The notes: generated from the sequence alone by a model not told the origin. A stretch of DNA of 64,000 nucleotides from Streptomyces sp. NBC_00490 (GCF_036013645.1 NZ_CP107869.1:5146001-5210000); one strand, 5' to 3'. Counted from the stretch's first letter, positions 34,429-43,716 are shown. Program-made: numbers and translations.

Positions 34429-36597
34429 TCAGCCGGCGCTGCTGCTCGCCTTCTGCGTCAGGTCGTAGAAGGTGGACGAACCCACCGTCACCTTCTTGAA
34501 GTTGGCCTCGACCCAGCTGGTGATCTGTGAGGACGTACCGCTGCTGCTGCCGCCCATGCCGCCGCCGGAACCGCTGGAGATGAAGTAGTGGACCTTGCCG
34601 TCCGCCACGTACTCCTTGAACTGCGCCAGTGTCGGGGACGGGTCGGTGCCGTTGAAGCCGCCGATCGCCATGACCGCTTCGCCGGTGGAGAGCTGGTAAC
34701 TCGCCGCGTTCTGGGCGCCGATGGCCGCCGCGACCCAGGTGTAGTCGCCGGAGTCGGTTTCCAGGAGCTTCTTGGCCTCGTCGGAGACGGTCGCGCCGTT
34801 GAGGAGGCCACCGACACCGCCGCCGCCCATGCCGCCGCCTTCGCCGGTGGTGCCGCCGGGCATGCCGCCGTTCTGCCGGCCCTGGCCCTGTTGCTGGCTC
34901 TGGCCGGGCATGCCGCCACCCGGGAAGCCGTTGCCGGTGCCGCCCTGGCGGCCCTGGCCCTGGGTGTTGCCGTTGCCGTTCTGCTGGTTCTGGCCCGGCA
35001 TGCCGCCGCCCATACCGCCACCGCCACCGCCGCCACCGGGACCGCCGCCGCGGCCGCCCATCATGCTCGCGCCGGCGGGACCGGCCGTCACGATGGAGCC
35101 GGTGTGGCCCTCCTGGAGGGTGCTGACGGTGTACGCCGTCGGACCGGCCAGCGAGGCCGCCAGGCCCACCGACGCCGCGGCGAGGGCGAGTTGCCGGTTG
35201 ATGCGGCCCGCGAAGACCAGGCCCAGCGCGGAGACCAGGCCGCCGATCAGGACCAGCCACTTCAGCCAGGGCAGATAGTCCGGGGTGCGGTTGAGCAGGA
35301 CGTAACCCCAGGCCGCACTGGCCACGACCGCGGCCGCGAGGGTGAGGGACGCCCAGATGTCCTTGCGCCTCTCCCACAGCAGGGTCGAGCCCATGCCGAT
35401 CACGGCGGCCAGGTAGGGCGCGAGGGCGACGGTGTAGTACTGGTGGAAGATGCCCGCCATGTAGCTGAAGACGACCATGGTGATGAGCAGCGAGCCGCCC
35501 CAGACGAGGAACGAACCGCGGGTGACGGACGTCCGCTCGCGCTTGCGCGTCGCCACCAGGCCCGCGACCAGCAGGATCAGCGCGGCCGGGAGCAGCCAGG
35601 AGATCTGGCCGCCGATCTCGGAGTTGAACATCCGGTCCCAGCCGGTCTCGCCCCACTGGCCGGTGCCGGTGTTGCCGCCACCGCCGCCGACGCTGCCGGT
35701 CTCCTCGCCGTTGAGACGGCCCAGGCCGTTGTAGCCGAAGGTCAGCTCGAGGAAGCTGTTGTTCTGGGAGCCCCCGATGTAGGGGCGGGAGGACGCGGGC
35801 CACAGCTCGACGATCGCGACCCACCAGCCGCCGGAGACGATGATCGCGACCGTCGCCGCGGCCAGCTGTCCGAAGCGCTTCCTCAGCGACACCGGCGCGC
35901 AGACCCCGTAGACGATCGCGAGCGGCGGCAGGATCAGGAAGGCCTGGAGGGTCTTGGCGAGGAACGCGAAGCCGATCGCGACACCGGCCCACAGCAGCCA
36001 CTTCGTCCGGCCGTCCTCCAGGGCGCGGACCACGAAGTAGCAGGCCACGGCCATCAGCAGGGCCAGCATGGCGTCCGGGTTGTTGAACCGGAACATCAGC
36101 GCCGCGACGGGGGTGAGCGCCATCACGGCGCCCGCGATCAGACCGGCCGCGGGGCTGAAGCGGCGGCGCACGGAGGCGTACACGACGGCGACCGTGCCGA
36201 TGCCCATGAGGACCTCGGGCATCAGGATCGCGAAGGAACTGAGCCCGAGGGCCCGCACCGACAGGGCCATCGGCCACAGCGAGGCCGGGGGCTTGTCGAC
36301 GGTGATGGCGTTGCCCGCGTCCAGCGAGCCGAAGAAGAACGCCTTCCAGGACTGGCTGCCGGCCTGGACGGCCGCGGAGTAGAAGGAGTTGGCGTAGCCG
36401 GAGGAGCTCAGGTTGAAGAAGTAGAGCGCCGCGGTGACCAGCAGCAGGGCCCAGAACGCGGGGCGTGCCCAGCGGGGGTCCTCGGGGCGACCGCGCCACA
36501 GTCTTTTGACGAAGGGCTGCTTGGGTTCGCCGGCCTCGGGGGCGGGCGGGGCCGTGGACGCCGAGGGCTCCTGGACGGCCGTACCGGTGATGGTCAT
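34429..36597 (-). CDS. GT39 family glycosyltransferase (YkcB/ArnT-like) with Gly/Gln/Asn-rich insert
   Basis: 722-aa membrane enzyme using polyprenyl-phosphate sugar donors. The N-terminal LYFFNLSSSGYANSFYSAA and SLDAGNAITVDKPPASLWPM carry the acidic catalytic loop; about 12 helices follow. Residues about 510-600 are a low-complexity insert of Gly, Met-Pro-Gly, Gln and Asn repeats, predicted outside the membrane. A conserved C-terminal domain follows (DSGDYTWVAAAIGAQNAASY, VEANFKKVTVGSSTFYDLTQ). It overlaps the GT2-GtrA gene by four bases, which would supply the lipid-linked sugar. Confidence 0.9.
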   Translation of the reverse strand: MTITGTAVQEPSASTAPPAPEAGEPKQPFVKRLWRGRPEDPRWARPAFWALLLVTAALYFFNLSSSGYANSFYSAAVQAGSQSWKAFFFGSLDAGNAITVDKPPASLWPMALSVRALGLSSFAILMPEVLMGIGTVAVVYASVRRRFSPAAGLIAGAVMALTPVAALMFRFNNPDAMLALLMAVACYFVVRALEDGRTKWLLWAGVAIGFAFLAKTLQAFLILPPLAIVYGVCAPVSLRKRFGQLAAATVAIIVSGGWWVAIVELWPASSRPYIGGSQNNSFLELTFGYNGLGRLNGEETGSVGGGGGNTGTGQWGETGWDRMFNSEIGGQISWLLPAALILLVAGLVATRKRERTSVTRGSFLVWGGSLLITMVVFSYMAGIFHQYYTVALAPYLAAVIGMGSTLLWERRKDIWASLTLAAAVVASAAWGYVLLNRTPDYLPWLKWLVLIGGLVSALGLVFAGRINRQLALAAASVGLAASLAGPTAYTVSTLQEGHTGSIVTAGPAGASMMGGRGGGPGGGGGGGGMGGGMPGQNQQNGNGNTQGQGRQGGTGNGFPGGGMPGQSQQQGQGRQNGGMPGGTTGEGGGMGGGGVGGLLNGATVSDEAKKLLETDSGDYTWVAAAIGAQNAASYQLSTGEAVMAIGGFNGTDPSPTLAQFKEYVADGKVHYFISSGSGGGMGGSSSGTSSQITSWVEANFKKVTVGSSTFYDLTQKASSSAG

Positions 36598-38072
36598 CGG
36601 GGGTCCCCCGGGGTGTTGTCGGAGGGGCGCACCGGCTGAAGCTGCATGGTGGCGTCCCGCCAGGTCTGGTCCGCGGCTTCACCGGCGCGGATCTGGGTGT
36701 CGTACGCGTACTGGGGCGCCGTCGGGCGCTGCGGCAGCGGCGCGCAGGACGGCTGCCGGGTGGGGTACTGCGGGGAGCCGGTGGGCGAGGAGGGGGCGGG
36801 GGCCGGCTGGTGCGAGGCCACCACCGTCGACTCGCGGCGCTCGGGGAAGACCCAGGCGCGGAAGAGCAGGAAGCGCAGCACGGTCGCCGCGAGGTTGGCG
36901 GCGATGAGGACCGCCAGCTCGGTGGAGTGCGCCGGGTCGCTGCTGGCCGCGTTGAGGGCGGCAAGGGAACCGCTGGTCAGCGCGAGGCCGATGCCGAAGA
37001 CGACCAGACCCTGGGCCTGGTGCTTGACGGCGCTCCCCCCGCCGCGCACCCCGAAGGTCAGCCGGCGATTGGCCGCCGTGTTGGCGACCGCCGAGACCAG
37101 CAGAGCGAGCGCGTTGGCGACCTGCGAGCCTCCGAACTGCCGGAAGACGCTGTAGAGCAGCAGATAGAAGAGGGTCGACAGGCCGCCGACCACACAGAAC
37201 CCGACGAGCTGGCGGGCCAGCCCCTTCGGTACGTCCTGGATCTCACGGTCGCGCGGATCGTCGCCGAACGGCCGGGTGATCCGGTCCAGCGGCAGGGAGC
37301 CGGTGGCCAGGGCCTTCCCCACCCGCCACACCCCCTTGAGGTCCTCGGTCGCCGTCTTCACGATGTGGACGGTGGAGTCCGGGTCGTCGACCCAGTCGAC
37401 GGGCACCTCATGGATACGGAGTCCCGCGCGCTCGGCGATGACGAGCATCTCGGTGTCGAAGAACCAGCCGGTGTCCTCGACCATCGGCAGCAGCACCTGG
37501 GCGACATCACGCCGGATCGCCTTGAAGCCGCACTGCGCGTCCGAGAAGCGGGCCTGGAGCGAGCCGCGCAGGATCAGGTTGTACGAGCGGCTGATGAACT
37601 CCCGCTTGGGGCCGCGCACCACACGGGAGGAGCGGGCGAGCCGGGAGCCGATCGCCAGGTCGGAGTGGCCCGAGATCAGCGGGGCCACCAGCGGGAGCAG
37701 GGCGTTGAGGTCGGTGGACAGGTCCACGTCCATGTAGGCGAGGATCGGGGCGTCCGAGGCGGACCACACGGTGCGCAGGGCGCGACCGCGGCCCTTCTGC
37801 TCCAGGCGGAAGTTGCTGACCTCGGCGATCTCCGCCTCCAGCCGTGACGCCACCTGTGGGGTGGTGTCCGTCGACGCGTTGTCCGCGATCGTGATGCGGA
37901 ACGCGTACGGGAAGGTGCGCTTGAGGTGCTCGTGCAGTCTCAGCACACACGGCTGGAGGTCCTTCTCCTCGTTGTACACGGGGATCACTACGTCCAGGAC
38001 AGGCGCACCGGCGACTCCGGCCGGGAGGTGCTCCCGCGCCGGCAGATTGCCGGGAGAAGAGTCGGTTCGCAT
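36594..38072 (-). CDS. GT2 polyprenol-phosphate glycosyltransferase fused to GtrA domain
   Basis: 492 aa from ATG 38072 (MRTDSSPGNLP). GT2 domain: DVVIPVYNEEKDLQPCVLRL, ADNASTDTT, the metal motif MDVDLSTDL, QCGFKAIRRD and FFDTEMLVIAERAGLRIHEV. Residues about 285-425 hold the four-helix GtrA domain (QLVGFCVVGGLSTLFYLLLY to FLLFRAWVF). A Pro/Ser/Gln-rich tail completes it. It makes and perhaps flips a polyprenyl-phosphate sugar used by the GT39 enzyme encoded next. Confidence 0.92.
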   Translation of the reverse strand: MRTDSSPGNLPAREHLPAGVAGAPVLDVVIPVYNEEKDLQPCVLRLHEHLKRTFPYAFRITIADNASTDTTPQVASRLEAEIAEVSNFRLEQKGRGRALRTVWSASDAPILAYMDVDLSTDLNALLPLVAPLISGHSDLAIGSRLARSSRVVRGPKREFISRSYNLILRGSLQARFSDAQCGFKAIRRDVAQVLLPMVEDTGWFFDTEMLVIAERAGLRIHEVPVDWVDDPDSTVHIVKTATEDLKGVWRVGKALATGSLPLDRITRPFGDDPRDREIQDVPKGLARQLVGFCVVGGLSTLFYLLLYSVFRQFGGSQVANALALLVSAVANTAANRRLTFGVRGGGSAVKHQAQGLVVFGIGLALTSGSLAALNAASSDPAHSTELAVLIAANLAATVLRFLLFRAWVFPERRESTVVASHQPAPAPSSPTGSPQYPTRQPSCAPLPQRPTAPQYAYDTQIRAGEAADQTWRDATMQLQPVRPSDNTPGDPR

Positions 38073-38086
38073 GACAACGACTCTGG

Positions 38087-39679
38087 TCAGGTGCCCTGTT
38101 GCACCCATGTGCTGGCACTGTGCTGTACCTGTGAGTGCGATTGCCAGTTCGTTTCGGGGGCCGGGCGGGGGGCCACCGGGGTGAGCGCGGGCAGGTGCAC
38201 GGTGAACACGGTCCGCCCCGGAACGCTGTCCACGGTCACGGCACCGCCGTGCGCCGTCACCACGGCCTGCACGATGGCGAGCCCGAGCCCGGTGGACCCG
38301 GAGGCCCTGGACCGCGAGGAATCGCCGCGCGCGAACCGCTCGAAGACATGCGGCAGCAGATCGGGCGGGATGCCCTGGCCGTTGTCCTCGACGTCCACGC
38401 ACATCCAGGGTCCGCGCCGCTGGATACGGGCGGTGATGGTGGTACCGGGCTCCGTGTGCTTGCGGGCGTTGCCGAGCAGGTTGATGAGCACCTGCTGGAG
38501 ACGGGCGGCGTCGCCGGAGACGAGGGCGGGTTCATCGGGCAGGTCGAGACGCCAGTTGTGGTCCATGCCGGCCGCGCGGGTGTCGCTGATGGTGTCCACG
38601 ACGAGCGGGATGAGATCGCTCTGCTCGAACTGGAGGGGTCGGCCGGCGTCGAGCCGCGCGAGGAGGAGGAGATCTTCGACCAGCAACGTCATCCGGCCCG
38701 CCTCGGACTCGATACGGCCGAGGGCGTGCCGGGTGTCGGGGCCGATCTGCTCTCTGCCGCGTCTGGTCAGCTCGGCGTAGCCGCGGATGGAGGAGAGGGG
38801 GGTTCTGAGCTCGTGGCTGGCGTCGGCGACGAACTGCCGTACCCGCATCTCGCTCTGCTGACGCGAGTGCAGGGCGGCGTGGACGTGGTCCAGCATCCGG
38901 TTCAGCGCGGCGCCCACCTTGCCGACCTCGGTGTCCGGGTCGCACTCCGACTCGGGGACACGCTCGCTGAGGTTCACCTCGCCGGTGTGCAGAGGGAGTT
39001 CGGAGACCCGGGTCGCTGTCGCGGCGACTCGGCGCAGGGGGCGGGTGGCTACGCCGACGATGACGGTACCGGCGATACCGGCGGCGATGAGACCGGCGGC
39101 GGTGACGCTGGCTTCTACGGCGATGAGAGTGTTGAGGGTGTTGTTGACTTCGGCGGTGGGCAACGCGACGTAGTAGCTGCCCTTGTCGCCGGAGGTGTAC
39201 TTGACGAGGTACTCACCGAGGCCGGGAATGTCCACGGTGTGCAGCTTCTCGTCCTGAGTGACCTCGTTGAGCGCCTCGATCGCCTCTTCACTGAGGTCCA
39301 CCGCGGTCCTGTTGTAGTGGTCGTCGTCCCCCACCTTGGCGTCAGTGATGAGGCCCTTCTGAACCGTGGCAGCGATACTGCCCTGCTGCGGCCCCCTGGT
39401 GACCAGCATCTCCAGGTCGTTCGTATTGCCCGTCGGCGGCGTGTTGTCACCAACCTTGCCGGGCGGAGCACCCACTCCGGAGGCTCGCGCCGCGGCCTCT
39501 CCTACCTTGGTACCCAACTGCTCGTACAGATGCGACCGCAGCGCAAGTGTCGTCACCGTGCCGATCACCGCGCACACCACCGCGATCAGCACCACGGACG
39601 CGACGACGAGCCGCGCCCGCAGGGTACGCGGCTTGCCCAGTCGCTTCTTCTGCGTACGCGGCCGTCGTCGTCCGCTCAT
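38087..39679 (-). CDS. Sensor histidine kinase (HAMP, HisKA, HATPase_c)
   Basis: 530-aa membrane kinase. Helix 1 is at about 20-47 and helix 2 at about 187-210, with an about 140-residue sensor loop outside the cell; the HAMP follows. The phospho-acceptor is in DASHELRTPLSS (H289). ATP-binding boxes are NLLGNARKHTEPG, VDVEDNGQGIPPDLL and GLGLAIVQAVV. It overlaps the response regulator by four bases and is followed 14 bases later by the GT2-GtrA gene, so it probably controls its own operon's surface glycosylation. Confidence 0.93.
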   Translation of the reverse strand: MSGRRRPRTQKKRLGKPRTLRARLVVASVVLIAVVCAVIGTVTTLALRSHLYEQLGTKVGEAAARASGVGAPPGKVGDNTPPTGNTNDLEMLVTRGPQQGSIAATVQKGLITDAKVGDDDHYNRTAVDLSEEAIEALNEVTQDEKLHTVDIPGLGEYLVKYTSGDKGSYYVALPTAEVNNTLNTLIAVEASVTAAGLIAAGIAGTVIVGVATRPLRRVAATATRVSELPLHTGEVNLSERVPESECDPDTEVGKVGAALNRMLDHVHAALHSRQQSEMRVRQFVADASHELRTPLSSIRGYAELTRRGREQIGPDTRHALGRIESEAGRMTLLVEDLLLLARLDAGRPLQFEQSDLIPLVVDTISDTRAAGMDHNWRLDLPDEPALVSGDAARLQQVLINLLGNARKHTEPGTTITARIQRRGPWMCVDVEDNGQGIPPDLLPHVFERFARGDSSRSRASGSTGLGLAIVQAVVTAHGGAVTVDSVPGRTVFTVHLPALTPVAPRPAPETNWQSHSQVQHSASTWVQQGT

Positions 39680-40416
39680 GACGCGGCGGGCTTGATCAGG
39701 TAACCGGCTCCACGCCGGGTGTGGATCATGGGCTCACGGCCGGCGTCGATCTTGCGGCGGAGGTAGGAGATGTAGAGCTCGACCACGTTGGCCTGGCCGC
39801 CGAAGTCGTAGGACCACACACGGTCGAGGATCTGCGCCTTGCTGAGCACGCGCCGCGGGTTGCGCATCAGGAAGCGCAGCAGCTCGAACTCGGTGGCGGT
39901 GAGGTGGATGCCCTCCCCGGCCCGCGACACCTCGTGGCTGTCCTCGTCGAGGGTGAGGTCACCGACGACCAGCACGGAGTCCGAGCGCCGGTCGGCGGCA
40001 CCGGAGCGGCGGATCAGCCCGCGCAGCCGGGCCACGACCTCTTCGAGGCTGAAGGGCTTGGTGACGTAGTCGTCGCCACCGGCGGTGAGCCCGGCGATCC
40101 GGTCCTCGACGGCGTCCTTCGCGGTGAGGAACAGGACGGGAACGTCCGGCAGCTCACGGCGCATGCGCCCCAGGACGGTCAGCCCGTCCATGTCGGGCAG
40201 CATCATGTCGAGAACGACGGCGTCGGGCCGGAACTCCCGAGCCGTCTGGATGGCGCCCGTGCCATCTCCCGCACTCCGGATCTGCCATCCCTCATAGCGC
40301 AGGGCCATGGACAGCAGTTCGGTGATCGACAGCTCGTCGTCCACCACAAGCACTCGGACGGGGCTCCCGTCCGGCCTCAGCAGTTCGGTGCGCCCCTGGG
40401 GCGAGGTCGTGGTCAT
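39676..40416 (-). CDS. OmpR/PhoB family response regulator
   Basis: 246 aa. Receiver domain: VRVLVVDDELSITELLSMAL, phosphorylation site VVLDMMLPDMDG (D70), LFLTAKDAVEDR. Winged-helix effector: LTATEFELLRFLMRNPRRVL and VVELYISYLRRKIDAG. It is the first gene of the RR-HK-GT2-GT39 operon; the 125-bp upstream region should hold the promoter. Confidence 0.94.
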   Translation of the reverse strand: MTTTSPQGRTELLRPDGSPVRVLVVDDELSITELLSMALRYEGWQIRSAGDGTGAIQTAREFRPDAVVLDMMLPDMDGLTVLGRMRRELPDVPVLFLTAKDAVEDRIAGLTAGGDDYVTKPFSLEEVVARLRGLIRRSGAADRRSDSVLVVGDLTLDEDSHEVSRAGEGIHLTATEFELLRFLMRNPRRVLSKAQILDRVWSYDFGGQANVVELYISYLRRKIDAGREPMIHTRRGAGYLIKPAAS

Positions 40417-40541
40417 GTGGCCACACTGTCTGGATCCTCTGAGAGCACGCTTTCCACAACCTGTGATTTCCCTGAGAAACTCACAGGGACCTCTCAGGGA
40501 ACACCCTGGAGGCTCCTTGCCTTCTCAGCGGGCCGGATCTC

Positions 40542-40901
40542 TCATCGCTCGGCCCGCTGGAAGCCGTGACTGTGCTCGACGCGGGCGATGTGCAGGGAGT
40601 ACCGCTCGTACCAGTGCGCCCGCCCGTGCTCCTTGGCCTCCCGGTGCTCCGCGTTCTGACGCCACTGCTCGATGCCGGCCAGGTCCCGGAAGTAGGCGAT
40701 GGTGATCGACAGCCCGCCCGGCGTGCGGGCCGAGTCCTCGCCGAGGAAACCGGGGATCTGCTGGACCAGCTCGCCCATGCGCTCCGCGGTGGCGCCGTAT
40801 CCGGTGTCCTCCTCGGTACGCAGGGAGGTGAAGACGACGGCGTAGTACGGAGGTTCATGGGCGGCGACGGGTACGACAGGTGCCATGCGGTGATCGCTCA
40901 T
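40542..40901 (-). CDS. Antibiotic biosynthesis monooxygenase-like (ABM) protein
   Basis: 119 aa from ATG 40901. A dimeric ferredoxin-like barrel: PYYAVVFTSLRTEEDTGYGA, MGELVQQIPGFLGEDSARTP, IAYFRDLAGIEQWRQNAEHR and RAHWYERYSLHIARVEH. This subgroup (DUF3291/YqjZ-like) is common and cytosolic with no firm reaction. Isolated gene. Confidence 0.85.
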   Translation of the reverse strand: MSDHRMAPVVPVAAHEPPYYAVVFTSLRTEEDTGYGATAERMGELVQQIPGFLGEDSARTPGGLSITIAYFRDLAGIEQWRQNAEHREAKEHGRAHWYERYSLHIARVEHSHGFQRAER

Positions 40902-41064
40902 GTCGTCCACGGTCGTTCTCGGCCGGGCGCCGCGTCCAGGCACCTTGCCGAAAGGGATCCGGGAGGGATCCGAGTCTTTGCCATCCACCTCCAGCGGGTC
41001 GCCCGAACCGTCAGCCCTGTCAGGTGTGACAGATCTGCCAGTCCTGCCAGTCCTGGCAGGTCCG

Positions 41065-41937
41065 TCAGAACAGTCCGTCCTGCACCCCTGTCGCCCTCCT
41101 GAACTCCCGCACCGGCACCGAGAGTTCCTCGGTGTCGACGGGGATCAGCCCCCACCCCGTCATCAACCGCGTGTCCAGCACGACCACTCCGCCCCCGGTC
41201 TCCAGATGCAGATCGGGCCCGGCGGCGGCGACCAGCCGTCCTCCCACCGCACCTCCGGCGACGAGCTCTGCGACCACACCGGCGGGGGCGGGCAGGTCCG
41301 CCAGCCCGAACACCCGCACATGGTCGACGGGTTGGCAGGGCTCGGCCCGCAGCGACTCCGGCCACCCGCCCAGCCCCACGGCCCGTGCGTGCAGCTCGCG
41401 GATCTCGGCGGCCCGCTCCGCCTCGGTACCGGGCAGCCCGGACCGCACCGCCCGCTTGTCGGCGTAGGGAATGCGGTCAGGCACCCGCAGGGCGGCCCGC
41501 AGCAGCTCCTCCGTCCGCCGGGCCGCCATGAGCGGGCCGACGCCGAGCCAGGTGAAACAGACGGCACCCTGTTCGAGCAGCCGCGCGGAGCCCCGTTCTT
41601 CGGCGGTGATCCCGACCTTGGTCATGCCGGGTCCGAACCAGGCCAGATAGACGTGGTACGGCCGTGGATCGTCCGCGATGGTGTCGGCGGCGACGGAGTG
41701 TGCCCGGTCCAGCCGCGCGCACTCCTCGCACCGCGCCCCCGTACTGCGCCCCGACACGGCCGACCGCACCGGACACGCATGCCCCCGCGCTCCCACGCAT
41801 GTCCGCACACCCCCGTCCGCGACCCCGAAGGCCACCCGTTTCCCCCAGGTCAGCGCACTGCGCCGACCGCCTTCCCACGTCAGCTCGGGACCGTCCGCCG
41901 CCCACCGCAGCCCCGAGCACTTCCATGCCTGTGCCAT
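41065..41937 (-). CDS. DUF2797 domain protein
   Basis: 290-aa protein of a conserved actinobacterial family. A Cys cluster (CPVRSAVSGRSTGARCEEC) suggests zinc binding. A GIY-YIG-like stretch reads HVYLAWFGPGMTKVGITAEE with ARLLEQGAVCFTWLG after it. ATG 41937 or the preceding GTG 41940 may start it; neither has a clear ribosome site. No defined function. Confidence 0.82.
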   Translation of the reverse strand: MAQAWKCSGLRWAADGPELTWEGGRRSALTWGKRVAFGVADGGVRTCVGARGHACPVRSAVSGRSTGARCEECARLDRAHSVAADTIADDPRPYHVYLAWFGPGMTKVGITAEERGSARLLEQGAVCFTWLGVGPLMAARRTEELLRAALRVPDRIPYADKRAVRSGLPGTEAERAAEIRELHARAVGLGGWPESLRAEPCQPVDHVRVFGLADLPAPAGVVAELVAGGAVGGRLVAAAGPDLHLETGGGVVVLDTRLMTGWGLIPVDTEELSVPVREFRRATGVQDGLF

Positions 41938-41994
41938 CACTGACGAGAGTAGAGGCCGGCACTGACAACAGGCGGTGACCAGCGGAAACAGAGG

Positions 41995-42408
41995 TCAGTG
42001 AGCGGCGGCCTCCGCCCCCGCGGGCTCCGGCTCCCCCATCACCACGACCGGCCCCGCCCCCGGCTCGGGCACCAGCTCGGACACCGGCTCCACCGCCGTA
42101 CTCCTGCCCCGGCCCCGTCCCGCCAGTCGGCACCCCACGCACCCCGGATGTCCGTCGCGCGCCGAGCTGTCCCGCACCCACATCCCCCACTCCTCCCGGG
42201 GCCGGCGTCCCGGTGGCTTGCCCCAGCCGGTGAGGTGCAGGGCCCAGGTGACCAGGACGCTCGCCACGACGAGGGCGAGTCCGCCCGCCAGCACCGGGGC
42301 GGACACCATGATCATCCCTAGTCCCAGAACGGCCGCCCCGACGACGGCCACGGCGCATCCGGTCCACCCCGCGACCGTGTGCCCCTCGTCATACTGGTGC
42401 GCACTCAC
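41995..42408 (-). CDS. Small two-helix membrane protein (HGxxPAAW-like)
   Basis: 137 aa. The N-terminal HQYDEGHTVAGWTGCAVAVV leads into two adjacent hydrophobic helices; then a conserved cytoplasmic block RDGHPGCVGCRLAGRGR with two Cys, and an acidic Pro/Glu-rich tail. Streptomyces have paralogues often annotated by the HGxxPAAW motif; here it is GHTVAGW. It is divergent from a MarR gene 88 bases away. Confidence 0.65.
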   Translation of the reverse strand: MSAHQYDEGHTVAGWTGCAVAVVGAAVLGLGMIMVSAPVLAGGLALVVASVLVTWALHLTGWGKPPGRRPREEWGMWVRDSSARDGHPGCVGCRLAGRGRGRSTAVEPVSELVPEPGAGPVVVMGEPEPAGAEAAAH

Positions 42409-42439
42409 GTTCCCGCCTCCCGCTCACAGCAACAGAACA

Positions 42440-42485
42440 TCTCACGACGTAAGAAATTTAGCACCGAAACCTCTCACGATCTAAG
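42440..42485. promoter_or_regulatory. Direct repeats between membrane protein gene and MarR gene
   Basis: TCTCACGACGTAAG (42440-42453) and TCTCACGATCTAAG (42472-42485) match at 12 of 14 positions and start 32 bp apart, about three helical turns. Each is itself a weak palindrome (CTyACG...CGTrAG). Likely binding sites for the MarR protein encoded 11 bases downstream. Confidence 0.5.
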
Positions 42486-42496
42486 GTAATCAGCAG

Positions 42497-42979
42497 ATGC
42501 AAGCCGAGCCCCGCCCCGCCACCACCCCGGCCCAGGCGCTGTCCTCGATGGACTCCCTCATCGCGGCGCATCTGCTCGGCCAGCAGGAGATGGCCCAGCG
42601 GCTGGGCCTGAACGTCACCGATCTCCTCTGCTTCGGCTGTGTCCTGAAGGCAGGCGAGAACCTGCTCACCGCGGGCGACCTCGCGGAGCACGCCCATGTC
42701 ACGACGGGCGCGATGACCGGCATCCTCAACCGCCTCGAACGCGGCGGCTACATCACCCGCCGGCCCGACCCCGAAGACCGCCGCCGGGTCCGCGTCGCCG
42801 CCGTCCCGGCCGCGGTCGCCCGCGTCGAGGCCCTCTACGGCCCCTACTACACCCGCCTCAACACCCTCTTCGCCGACTACTCCGCGGACGAGATCGCCGT
42901 ACTCAACGACTGGTTCACACGCACGGCGGGACTGGCGCTGGAGTACATCGAGGAACTCCGGGGTCAGGACGGCGAGTAG
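42497..42979 (+). CDS. MarR family transcriptional regulator
   Basis: 160 aa. HTH: LLTAGDLAEHAHVTTGAMTG then ILNRLERGGYI; wing: RRPDPEDRRRVRVAAVP. The operator-like direct repeats abut its start codon at 42497. It is divergent from the two-helix membrane protein gene, which may be its target. Confidence 0.9.
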   Translation: MQAEPRPATTPAQALSSMDSLIAAHLLGQQEMAQRLGLNVTDLLCFGCVLKAGENLLTAGDLAEHAHVTTGAMTGILNRLERGGYITRRPDPEDRRRVRVAAVPAAVARVEALYGPYYTRLNTLFADYSADEIAVLNDWFTRTAGLALEYIEELRGQDGE

Positions 42980-43170
42980 GGCCTGGCGCAGGGCGATGGT
43001 GGGGCTGGCTCCACCATCGATTCGGTAGGGGACACCCTCGTTCCGAAGGGCGCGCGACGAGATCGTGGAACCACGCTGATCCGGGCTGAAGCCGCGGTGA
43101 AACTCCACTGAAGCCGGTGCGGGGTCAGCTGTGGTCCGTCAGATTCGCGCCCCGCCCGGAAGGAACCGTC

Positions 43171-43665
43171 ATGGAGACGCAGCGCACAGAGGCCGAGCCG
43201 GTGGGCCCGCTCGCCTCGTTCGTCCGGTTCGTGGTGTGCGGCGGCGGGGTCGGGGTCCTGTCCAGCGCGGCGGTTCCGCTGCTGGCGCTGCTGATGCCCT
43301 GGGCGGCGGCGAACGCGGTGATCACGGTCGCGTCGACGATCCTCTGCACCGAACTGCACGCTCTGTTCACCTTCGGCACCGGCGGCCGCGCCGGGCTGCG
43401 CCGCCACCTCCAGTCGGCCGGTTCGGCGACCGCCGCCTACGTCGTGACCTGCGCCGCGATGGTCGTCCTGCACTGGGTGCAGTCCTCGCCGGGCCTGGCC
43501 TGGGAGCAGGCGGTCTACCTCGGCGCCTCCGGTCTCGCCGGGATCGGCCGGTTCCTGGTGCTGCGGCTGTTCGTCTTCGCCGGCCGCAAGGAGACCGAGG
43601 CTGTGGCGGTACGCCCGGTGCGCGGCGGCCGCGTCCACCACGGCGACCTGCTGCTCGCCCGCTGA
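43171..43665 (+). CDS. GtrA family membrane protein
   Basis: 164 aa from ATG 43171, behind AAGGAA. Four hydrophobic helices in the GtrA/DPMS pattern: FVRFVVCGGGVGVLSSAAVP, NAVITVASTILCTELHALFTF and GIGRFLVLRLFVFAGRK. GtrA proteins take part in lipid-linked sugar translocation or anchor GT2 enzymes. A second GtrA domain is fused to the GT2 at 36594-38072. Confidence 0.85.
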   Translation: METQRTEAEPVGPLASFVRFVVCGGGVGVLSSAAVPLLALLMPWAAANAVITVASTILCTELHALFTFGTGGRAGLRRHLQSAGSATAAYVVTCAAMVVLHWVQSSPGLAWEQAVYLGASGLAGIGRFLVLRLFVFAGRKETEAVAVRPVRGGRVHHGDLLLAR

Positions 43666-43678
43666 ACTCCTCGCCTTC

Positions 43679-43703
43679 GGGGCCCCGGGATCTCCCCGGG
43701 GCC
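43679..43703. terminator. Bidirectional terminator
   Basis: GGGGCCCCGGG and CCCGGGGCCCC pair around a short loop between the convergent GtrA gene and the secreted protein gene. Confidence 0.8.
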
Positions 43704-43716
43704 CCCTTTCATGCGG

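Noticed and set aside
34298..36964. Upstream part of the 1384-codon minus-strand frame that ends in the MFS pump
   Set aside because: It overlaps the GT39 and GT2 genes out of frame and is only open because of high GC.
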